The translations under genes were made by a program, and so were the position numbers. Positions 10,359 through 21,800 of a stretch of 64,000 nt of DNA are shown in pieces. The notes under the pieces were generated by a model, which made no database searches, was not told the origin of the DNA, and was given only the letters and a program-made list of their open reading frames with translations. The stretch is from Leuctra nigra (lineage: Eukaryota; Arthropoda; Insecta; Plecoptera; Leuctridae). The stretch's first letter is position 1. Every line of letters starts with the position of its first letter. Location: contig OW203768.1 of the NCBI GenBank assembly GCA_934045905.1, forward strand, positions 20,412,770 through 20,476,769, in the 5' to 3' direction.

Positions 10359-12055
10359 AGCCTGTAATATTGATGATGCAAAAGGATATTCTACATAGAA
10401 TATTGTGAAAAAAATCAATATTAAATGTAATAATTTAACAGTACGACTTCTTGTTGAATACTTCTGTTGATTACTTTAATACTTTATTCGTTCTTCTTTC
10501 GTTAATTCTTCTTTCGTTTCTTCTTAACTTCATTAATACTTCTTCTTGTTAAATACTTTTACTTTGACCTACTCCAAATTTGAATTATTTTCTTTCTAAT
10601 TTGTTAAAACATGGAAAATGTCGGCTGGGAAATTCCAACTTGAACTTTGTTCCTTTCCCCCCTTTAATTACAAGTAATTGTAAAAAAAAACGTGAAACTA
10701 ATGCAATTGAAGATTTTTAATTACACAACTTGTTTCGAAATGTGAAGAAAATTATGAGAATTCAATATGTTGCACTTTTACTGAAGAAATGTTTGTAAAA
10801 TTATGCAGAAAATACTTCAAACTCGATTATTTCCATTCAATAAATTCAAACATTTTCCGGAGGTAGCGGCCAGAAGAACCCTCAGGCGCTACTTCCCCAA
10901 AGACCCCCTTTGCTTTCAAACGTAAGAGAATGATTTTCTTGTTAATAATTTATAGTTTATAAAATACTGTTTCGTACATTTGTTGTGCCCGACCTAAGCT
11001 ATTATTTGCCCGCCCTGAGAAAAATGTCTAAAATCTTCACTGGACTTGGACCATAAACACAATGCTGACATATTTAATAATAGCCACGGATAAGAATCAA
11101 TTGTCATTAGCTCTGACCCACTGACATCTTTCACAACTCCAACATAATAAATATTTCACACTAATTCGTTGAGTGGAATGAAGGTCAGAAGGATAATGTC
11201 ATGAAAGCTTTCGTCGATTGTAATTATTTAGCTTTTTAATAAATGATTACGTACTTATCTATTCAATTAGTCAATTACGGCAAAAACAATATGCGAACGT
11301 ACAGTAAACTCTAAATTTATATAACCTTACTGTCGAACTTGGCATTTATTATTTATAAGAAGTTTGTAATGAAGGGCTCATCGATTATATAAATTACTAA
11401 AATAAATTATACACCTACTCCCGGAAGATAAATATTCCACGGTCAATATTTTGTAAGGTTTTTGTAGTGGCATGTGGTGACAGAGAGAAATAGAGCGAGT
11501 GAGAAAGAGAGAGGGGGGGGGGGGGGGGTGGAGGTGGTGAGTGTTACGACATCTTGGTGTAATGCCTCATTACAAAATGTCATTTATTAACTGATTGTAA
11601 TTAGATGAAACTGACTAAAACTATCTTCTTTAAATTGTTGATGTATGAAACAAAAGAAGTTCGTACAAAATGTGAATAATAGTTCAGGGAATAATAGTTT
11701 AATAGTTTATAAAATTATGTATTTGGTTTCAAGCACTTTCGTATTTAAAGTGTTCTTTTATCTGAACATTCTCATGAATGTTGTTTGTTATTGTTATTGT
11801 ATTTTCAGAATGGGTGTATAATGAAACATACAAAATTAACCAATCAAAGCATGATATCACTTTTATTTTATTAATGTAAGTTTTTAATTTCCTGCACAAA
11901 AATCGTAAAAACACACAATTTATAACATAAAAACTTACATTCAATACGGTAATCGAAGAAAACATATTTTTGTTGATTTATTTGATTACCTAAAGTTAAC
12001 TTTAAAAAATCGCTTACACTGGAGAATATATTTACATCGCCCAGTGAAGTATCTT
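10359..12055. other. Intergenic DNA without a recognisable gene
   Basis: AT-rich; holds a (GA)n tract running into sixteen G at 11513-11528. No coding potential seen. Confidence 0.4.
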
Positions 12056-12199
12056 GGAGGCTCTGGTTTCTAAGAAAATTTCACTTGCTGTTTGATTTCC
12101 ACGTACCTATTGACGAACTTGTCAACAATGAGTTTCACACGTCAATAGATATCTGGAAATCCAGACTGCATATGAATTATTTCAGAACCAGAGCCACTC
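12056..12199. mobile_element. Short foldback element
   Basis: GAGGCTCTGGTTTCTAAGAA at the left and TTCAGAACCAGAGCCACTC at the right are inverted copies, with GATTTCCACG/ATCTGGAAATC-like inner pairing. About 145 bp, no ORF, diverged. Confidence 0.55.
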
Positions 12200-12319
12200 A
12201 GTTACATTTCGGAATCGTCTATTGTTAAAAAAATATATATTAGAATGTTTGCACTGACCATTTGAATAAAACATTGTACAATACATAAGATATTTTTAGC
12301 ATCGTTCGATACTCGTCAC

Positions 12320-12753
12320 CAGTGTTGTGATCAGATAATTTTATTTTTATCTAGACAAAGATAAAGATAACCTGCCAAAAATTTATCTAGATGAGATAAT
12401 AGATACATTTACAATAAATCATCTAGAATAGATAAAGATAAAAAGTAATTGAAAAAGATAATAGATTTTTTTTTACCAAATACGACTGTTCCCTAATTAT
12501 ATTCAAATCCTAAATTCGGATCTCGAGTTTTTAAAAATTATACCGTCTAAACAAGCCAACTAAAGCGACTACGGAGATAATTTTCCTTTTTCATATCATC
12601 TGACATTTGAGGTTCGTGCATGTTCATACACATTAATGCATTTTGAATTTTATATTTTTTATCTAGATAATTGCCAATAGATAACAATATTTTTATCAAG
12701 ATAAAGATAAAGATAACCAATTATTTAACTATCTAGATAAATCACAACACATG
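12320..12753. mobile_element. Non-autonomous hAT-type element with 8-bp TSD
   Basis: The ends CAGTGTTGTGAT and ATCACAACACATG form terminal inverted repeats flanked by the identical 8-bp target duplication CTCGTCAC (12312-12319 and 12754-12761). The interior is rich in repeated TATCTAGATAAAGATAA. An 8-bp duplication plus a CAG...-type terminus is the hAT signature; no transposase. Confidence 0.9.
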
Positions 12754-12836
12754 CTCGTCACAAGATGCCTTGAAAACTTTCAAAACATGAAACTTTGTTC
12801 ACGCAGACGATTGCAAATTGATATTTTCAAGCCTGT

Positions 12837-12842
12837 TTTATT
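12837..12842 (-). terminator. Candidate poly(A) signal, receptor gene 2
   Basis: TTTATT here reads AATAAA on the gene strand, about 30 nt after the stop codon of receptor gene 2. Confidence 0.5.
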
Positions 12843-12871
12843 CGTGCTCGTGAAATCAACTACAATTTCAA

Positions 12872-15800
12872 CTACAATGTGTCATTGTGCGCATGCGCCG
12901 GCGATGTGTCGCCCATCTTGAACTGCAGCAACACCACCAGATACGTCACCATCGAGGACATCAGCTGCAACAAACATGCATAACACGCGTTACACATCAC
13001 ATGTGGGGGGCTGGATCTAGAAGCAATGCGTGAATGTCACATGTTCATGAAGTGAAGCTTTGAGAACGCGAACTGTTGATTAAACTCTATAGGGGATAGG
13101 CAGTATGATATGATACACTTTTAAGCACCGATGCTTTTTTTATTTGTTTCATGACGAAATGCAGCTCAAGCGATTTTTCAAATACGGTGGCGCAAAAAAA
13201 TCACCCTGATTGAGAGGTCACTATATCGAAACTATTAGAGATAGGATTCTGAAATTTTTACGCATATTAGAAAACATACCAAAATTTAATATGTGCAAGT
13301 TTCAAAAACATTACTATTGTTTGAAAACAGTTACAGCCAGGGTTGGGTAGGTATAATACGTCCCGTATAAAACACGTATATTACGTATGTATAATACTGT
13401 ATAATACGTAGGTATAATATGTCGACGTTTTATACGTTTTATACATGTTATGATTTAAATTTGTTTACAAATTTATTAAAACCAGCAAGCTCACTCAGTT
13501 AGCCCTTGAAATTCCACAATATAAAGGTACCTACACAATGAAGGTAAGAATGCACTTGTACACAAAGAAGGCTGTCACATTAGGAAAACGCTCAGTGTAA
13601 CGAGTTGATGAGCGAGCACCGAAACGTGCAACATCTCTTACCGAACACAGTTATCTCAAAAAGATAAAAGATAACTAGGTAACAACAAAAGATAACAAGT
13701 CTGTTTGCCTGTCACCAATTTTCACAAAGTTACCTTCTACCCAAATGGTAAAGTAGTCCACAATATCATTGCAGTTTTATTTAAACTGCTTTGCCATTTT
13801 GGTGGAGAAAATGCTGAAAAGACTGAAAAGATAATTTTCGATAAACTCTAAGCGATTTCAAACTCATAAAATGTCTATAATTCTGTAATTACCTACTTGA
13901 CTGATTGGGCTTAAAATGACGTGCAAAATGTTAGATAATGTAGGTCTTGATTACCATGCAAAATTTGAACTTTTATCGAAACATTTTGATTTTGCCAAAC
14001 GGAAGATATTATTTACCAATTTAAGCATTTAGCTGAAACTTTGACAGATTTTAGTCAATGTAGGATGCAATGAATTAGCAAAATTTCAAATTGATCGGAC
14101 CAACCAATGGGAAGATATTTTTTTAAAATTTTTAAAATAATCAGACTTAGAGTAGGTATGTAGGTAACGCCCAGAGATGGTCCGAACATATTGTGTGCAA
14201 AATTTCAGCTCGATTGGGGATAACGCAAAACGGTACGGAACACAAAAAGCGGAGGTCCCTGGCAAAAGAGCAAAAAAGGAGACGCTCGATTCGCTCGCTC
14301 AAATAACCTAATGCACGGTGGTATGGGTTGCTTTAGTAGTGCCAACATTTGAAAAAACATATGAACCACCAAATTCAAACATTAGTTTATTAGTAACATT
14401 AGTTCGCGATAAGTTTAGTTTTTCTAGGTTTTTACGTTTTATACGTTTTTTTACGTATTATACGTACGTTTTATACATGTCACGTATAATTAAGTTTTAT
14501 ACATATACTTACCCAACCCTGGTTACAGCTGTTCAAATTTGGTTGTCATAAAATTGATTATACGGAGCTCAAATAGCGCGCGTCCAGAAAACTTCCAAAG
14601 GCCGGGACGCTGTTTCTTCAAAACTACGCATGATATCCAACTGGAAATTTTAAATTATGTTCAAAATAGATTAGGGTCGATTGTGTAAAAATTTCAATCA
14701 ATATCAATATATGGAACGAAAGTTGTTGAATCTGAAAGTTTTGAACAAACTTACACTGATAACGAAAAATATTACGTATGAAAAATAAAATTTATTCTCC
14801 TTTCAAAAATACATTTATTTTTTAAATGTCCCTAGGTACGGCCATACTTCAAGTAGTAATTGCAGAGTGTAGACTTGTATTAATCCTCATTTTACAACCT
14901 GTCAGAGGATTCTGTAAAAATCATGAAAATTATTCTTGAATAATTATTCTAATTATTATTCTTGACACAGTTAAGGTGTCAAATATACACTCATGAGTCA
15001 AATGACGTGACTCACCGATATGAAGAGTGCCTTGTTGACTGTCACATAGTCTCCTAGATTGATGACGGGCAGATTAGCAGTCACGGTCCTCTGGAACTCG
15101 AGCAACTGCACACAAGAAAACCAGGAGTAGCGAACGCAGTGGCTCTCGTTAAAAGTGGATTTGTAATATTAATGCCTCACCTCATTTGCAGCCGATGTGT
15201 CGGAGGTGTAGAAAGTCGAGAGGCGTTCAAGAAACTCAGGACCAACCTGGAAACATTAATTATAATATTAATAGGCAACTGCGTAGGAACTACTTTCATT
15301 GGGTTGGGATTGCGGCACCCTTTGGGGGGCTGGGGGTGTAGCCAAGCCCCGCAGGGCGTTTTTTAGAGTTTAAGCAATTGAAAAGTGATTCTGGGGCTCT
15401 GAAATGCACAAACCCTGTTCACACTGAGAATTCGATCATGATCCAGTTCAATTACAATCGAAATCAAAATGGAGGCAACTTCAAGTTAAACTTTATTATG
15501 CTTGTTACATGCAATAAGAGCATGCATTTGTACGTTTTCGTTTTTAAAATTCATGATTTCTTTTGTTTGACCTTGAGTTCGATCATGATTCAGATTTCGA
15601 TTGCGTTCTTACAACTCAATCGAGATTTTGGATCATGATCGAGTCCTCAGTGTTAATAGGGTATCCGGCTGTGTTTTGTTTTAGAATTTAATCAATTTAT
15701 ACCGAAGTGATTTTGGGACGCCAAACCTAATTTTAGGTTAGAGGGGAGTAATCCCTTCAATCCCCTCCTTCCTACGCCCCTGTTAACAGATATGTTCGTT

Positions 15801-18800
15801 CGCTCTACACTAATGACAAGTACACCAATCGCCAATCGTTTTGTGAGGAAAATTCTACACCAACTCAAGCCTTTTGGTCAATTATTTCAGGGTAGCTTCA
15901 CTTGAGGTGAAAGAACGAACCTAAAGTACACTGGACCCTTATCTAATATAGCCAATTTTTCAGTAGCACCGTGTTACTGTAGCACGATCGGCTATTTGCC
16001 ATGGCGACAATGTTAGCTCTTATGGCTAAAACTTTTAAAACAAAAGTTGTGCTAGAGTAACACGGTGCTACTGCAATTTGGCGATATAAGGTAAGGGTCC
16101 TGGAACCCACGTCTAAATTGTCAGAATTTTGCCAGAATTGCCGGTGTAGTCCTCTGAACACTAAGTAAGCAAACCAATAAGGAAGTAATTCATTCAATAT
16201 ACAAATTTAAAATTCACCGATACTTAAGCTACTCAATAAAAAATGAAGAAAACAAATGTTGAATGTTATCGGTCGAAAGTGTAAAACACTCACTTTGTTT
16301 GTCGCTTTCTGAGCTGAATACACAATGGTCCAGAGGATGATGAACTCATGCGCAGAACACAGTGACAACGCGATCGACCTCGGGGATGTCATGTTTACAA
16401 TGCCATTTGAGATGACTCCGTACATCGTCAGTACCAAGATCGTGAACCAGAGCACGAGGACGAAGCCGAGTGTGTAGTACAAGACATGACCGGTAGAGCA
16501 CACGAGGCGGGACAGATCTCGCCACAGGGAGCAGTAGCGTCGCACACGCTGGCTCAGTCGGTGCGGGTCTGTAGCGTGCAGCTGTGAACAAGTAGTACAC
16601 TACATGACCGGTTGAGCACGGAGCTTGCCACAGGGAGAGTAGGGTCGTTCCTAAAGAGACTAGACCTACACTTCCCCCGCCTCACCACACGTAAAGAGCG
16701 TCAACTTCCAGATTTTCGCGGTCTGAAAATGGCCAATACGAATCGTTCTAAAATCTGAGTTACGAACCGCAGCGCTCCAGAAACGCTGTGGTGGTGGGAT
16801 CTGAGAGAACTATTCATTTCGTATAATCTAAATATGTAAATATTTATATAAATATATACGTATATATTTATCAATAAATATACAAATGCATAAACAAATG
16901 TATTTTTAAATACATTTTGCGTATTGAATGCGTTTACTATCCGGATATTGACGATAATGTATCGACTGAGCCATCGACTGTTCATTTACTTCCATTGTCA
17001 CGTGGAAGATGGCGCTGATGGTAGTAACTCAGACGGACTGATTTGTTCTTCAAGAATTAGCATTGGCAGCATTGGAAGTTGACGCTCTTCCCACTGGTGG
17101 GGAGGGGGAAGTGTAGGTCTAGTCTCTTTAGTCGTTCCATATAAATCACTTCCATGCTGCTTGTAGATTCTTGGTAATATCATAATAAATAGAAGGAAAA
17201 CGCTCTGCTTAACGCGTTGATGAGCGAGCTTTCGTATTGTGTGAAAGTTACTGCTCTTTACAGACCTTGGGAAAGCTGGGTAGACAACCCACTCAAATGT
17301 GTCACAGGAGCAGTGAATGTTTGTATGAGATTTCCTTCAACACATTTTGACAATGCATAGCAATCGTAGAATGTCATTAAACATAACTAGGAAAACGCTC
17401 TGTGAAACGCGTTGATGAGCGAGCACGGATACACGCAACACCTCGAACCGAAATTATGTCTATCGAATGTCATTAAAAGCCAACAATTCTTTAGTTTCGT
17501 CACAGACTTGTATAAAAATCACCAAAATCTCCAAAAATATTGGTGCCAATCCCTGCTAAGTTTTAAGTTGATCGATTAAACCTTTATGATTGAACGGTTC
17601 CTTGTTAATTTTCGAAAATCACAGGATCTCGTTCAAAAAATATACCTGGGACCACCCATATGATGATATGTAGTGTGTGTACACAATATCAGATCAATCT
17701 GTTGAACGGTCATTATTAGTTTCATATCGTTTAAAACTTTCTGCTCTAACTACCTTGCCTTGAACTGTAGATTCGAAGTCGCCGTGAATTTGACAGCCAA
17801 CACGCAAAATGACAAAATGACAAAAACTTTTGAAAATAACGACAGATTAGAGGGAAAATTGGCAAAAATACCACAAATGTTGGTACCAATGACCATGCGA
17901 AGTTTTTATTTGGTCGGTCAATCGGTTCCAGTTTAAATTTCAAAAATCACAGGAAAAATGGTTTCAAATTTGAACCAATTGGAGGATTTTGCTGAAATTT
18001 TTTATGATTGGGTAAAATGTTGGTTGCAATGACTTTGCTAAATTTCAAATTGATCGAGCCAACCAATCGAAAGATAATTTTTATAAAATTTGAACCAATC
18101 ACAGGATCTCGTTCAGAAAATATCCCAGGGATCGCATAGATTACGTTAGTATGTGTACAAAATTTCAGATCGATTGGTTGTGCGGTTTGACCTGGGCAGT
18201 GCAGGCAAAAAAAAAAAAAAAAAAAAAACACACAGAGAAAGTGCCATAAGAGTACCGTGGTGACGCTCGCTACGCTCGCTCAATGAAGTTCTTGACTTGG
18301 TCTAAAAACAATCACAAACTCCTAAAGTCTTCCCAATGACCACGCAAGTTTTGAAGCTGATCGGTCAACGGGTTTATTTTCAAATTTCAACGAATCAAAG
18401 GACTTGAAATACTTCATGTGACCGCTCTTCGTTTTAGTAAAATTTCATAGATCTAATAAGTTCGATGGTTTGACCAGGACAGTTCAAAAGCACAAGTGCC
18501 ATTCTTGAGTATAGATCCTCACTAAATGGTATCATGACGCTGGCTGCCCAAACCTCTTACCTCCATTTCCAGAGAGTCTGCGATGCAAGTGGCAACGTCT
18601 CCCAGTGACTGACACACATAGAACCACACGGAAGAGTGGAACCTGATGGCAGTGAGTATACCATGTCATTGTGCTGCCCAAACCTCTTACCTCCATTTCC
18701 AGAGAGTCTGCGATGCAAGTGGCAACGTCTCCGAGCGACTGACACACATAGAACCACACGGAAGAGTGGAACCTGATGGCAGTGTGTATACCATGTCATT

Positions 18801-21800
18801 GTGCTGCCCAAACCTCTTACCTCCATTTCCAGAGAGTCTGCGATGCAAGTGGCAACGTCTCCGAGCGACTGACAGACAAAGAACCACACGGCAGAGTGGA
18901 ACCTGATGGCAGTGAGTATACCATGTCATTGTGCTGCCCAAACCTCTTACCTCTATTTCCAGAGAGTCTGCGATGCAAGTGGCAACGTCTCCGAGCGACT
19001 GACAGACAAAGAACCACACGGCAGAGTGGAACCTGATGGCAGTGAGTATACCATGTCATTGTGCTGCCCAAACCTCTTACCTCCATTTCCAGAGAGTCTG
19101 CGATGCAAGTGGCAACGTCTCCGAGCGACTGACAGACAAAGAACCACACGGCAGAGTGGAACCTGATGGCAGTGAGTATACCATGTCATTGTGCTGCCCA
19201 AACCTCTTACCTCTATTTCCAGAGAGTCTGCGATGCAAGTGGCAACGTCTCCGAGCGACTGACAGACAAAGAACCACACGGCAGAGTGGAACCTGATGGC
19301 AGTGAGTATACCATGTCATTGTGCTGCCCAAACCTCTTACCTCCATTTCCAGAGAGTCTGCGATGCAAGTGGCAACGTCTCCGAGCGACTGACACACATA
19401 GAACCACACGGAAGAGTGGAACCTGATGGCAGTGAGTATACCATGTCATTGTGCTGCCCAAACCTCTTACCTCCATTTCCAGAGAGTCTGCGATGCAAGT
19501 GGCAACGTCTCCGAGCGACTGACAGACAAAGAACCACACGGCAGAGTGGAACCTGATGGCAGTGAGTATACCATGTCATTGTGCTGCCCAAACCTCTTAC
19601 CTCTATTTCCAGAGAGTCTGCGATGCAAGTGGCAACGTCTCCGAGCGACTGACAGACAAAGAACCACACGGCAGAGTGGAACCTGATGGCAGTGAGTATA
19701 CCATGTCATTGTGCTGCCCAAACCTCTTACCTCCATTTCCAGAGAGTCTGCGATGCAAGTGGCAACGTCTCCGAGCGACTGACAGACAAAGAACCACACG
19801 GCAGAGTGGAACCTGATGGCAGTGAGTATACCATGTCATTGTGCTGCCCAAACCTCTTACCTCTATTTCCAGAGAGTCTGCGATGCAAGTGGCAACGTCT
19901 CCGAGCGACTGACAGACAAAGAACCACACGGCAGAGTGGAACCTGATGGCAGTGAGTATACCATGTCATTGTGCTGCCCAAACCTCTTACCTCTATTTCC
20001 AGAGAGTCTGCGATGCAAGTGGCAACGTCTCCGAGCGACTGACAGACAAAGAACCACACGGAAGAGTGGAACCTGATGGCAGTGAGTATACCATGTCATT
20101 GTGCTGCCCAAACCTCTTACCTCTATTTCCAGAGAGTCTGCGATGCAAGTGGCAACGTCTCCGAGCGACTGACAGACAAAGAACCACACGGCAGAGTGGA
20201 ACCTGATGGCAGTGAGTATACCATGTCATTGTGCTGCCCAAACCTCTTACCTCTATTTCCAGAGAGTCTGCGATGCAAGTGGCAACGTCTCCGAGCGACT
20301 GACAGACAAAGAACCACACGGCAGAGTGAAACCTGATGGCAGTGAGTATACCATGTCATTGTGCTGCCCAAACCTCTTACCTCTATTTCCAGAGAGTCTG
20401 CGATGCAAGTGGCAACGTCTCCGAGCGACTGACAGACAAAGAACCACACGGCAGAGTGGAACCTGATGGCAGTGAGTATACCATGTCATTGTGCTGCCCA
20501 AACCTCTTACCTCTATTTCCAGAGAGTCTGCGATGCAAGTGGCAACGTCTCCGAGCGACTGACAGACAAAGAACCACACGGCAGAGTGGAACCTGATGGC
20601 AGTGAGTATACCATGTCATTGTGCTGCCCAAACCTCTTACCTCTATTTCCAGAGAGTCTGCGATGCAAGTGGCAACGTCTCCGAGCGACTGACAGACAAA
20701 GAACCACACGGCAGAGTGGAACCTGATTGCAGTGAGAGTGCAGAAGAAAGAGAAGGCCTCCCAGACGACGAATGCGTCTAGGAGAAGGAAACCCGTCACA
20801 ACCAACGCCGCGGTTGACGCGGGGATGAACAGCGAGATAAGCCACACTTGACGCCTTTGTCGGTGGTTGTAAGGGTAGACGGTGGAGGTCGCTGCGAAGT
20901 AGCTCGTCTGAAAATGGTATTGATACTCACAAGTGGGGCAAGAGAGATCGATTCTGCTGCTCAATGCAGCCATTTTGTTGGGGGCGATGGGAAACGAAAT
21001 GATCCAACGAAATTATTAGATATTTTTTTTAAGTAGTAGGCAATAATAATTGCTTGATTTTTGCTCAAAATTGTCAATTTGGTTTATCGCTGGGTGCCTT
21101 ACCGAGTAGGTAACAGTCAAATATTTCACTAAATACTTTTGAGAAAACAATTTGATATTAGAATCAAGCCACGCATGTTTTGAACGTGACAAATAATGAT
21201 TATTCTTGGCAGTCTTTCGCTGTGAAAGTTTATTAAAAATGATTTAGTGAAATTATGCCGAAATAACTCTTATAGAGAGGGTAATTGATACAAGGGATAA
21301 TATTATTATCATATCAATTGAATCAATTAGTTTCTTCCGTTCATTTCTCACAGCAAATTATACTATACATTATGCAATTCATTGTACATACTAAGTACCT
21401 CCAGAGAGTGCCATTGGTTGATGTACTTGGCCACTGCACCGGCCTGCATCCAATGCAACACCGGCATGCACCACGCGGGCAGACAATACAACACACACAT
21501 GTAGTGGAAGATGGAGGCGTTGAAGTTGCCGTCCAAGTGTTGCAGCAGAATGTTGAAGCGATGTTGAGTGACGAAGAAGGAGTAGATGTTGAATGTGAGG
21601 TAGAAGAAGACAGAGTAGCACATGGAGGGAGAGAGTAGAGTGAACTCGAACCGACGACCTTTAGGGAAAAGAAATTGAGGTATTAATATCAGACCAGTCT
21701 ATGAGTAGCGTGCCGGTATACCAGTGCGCGGACGCTCTAATTTTAAATGCTTGGAATTGGGAAATAATATGTATTTTTATTGTTTCAAGGTTTCCTATAC

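Noticed and set aside
10187..10381. Minus-strand ORF with SWFEAG, reminiscent of the receptor exon 2 NWFEAS
   Set aside because: It overlaps the right end of a MITE, lacks the surrounding receptor sequence, and has no matching exon edges.
15139..15638. Two plus-strand ORFs of 75 and 86 aa
   Set aside because: They span receptor 2 exon 5 antisense and a hAT-like element; no domain or conserved feature.
18532..20726. Many overlapping 86- and 108-110-aa ORFs on both strands through the 130-bp array
   Set aside because: They recur with the repeat period, are in several frames, and 130 is not a multiple of three; only the minus-strand exon 3 at 20641-20907 is supported.
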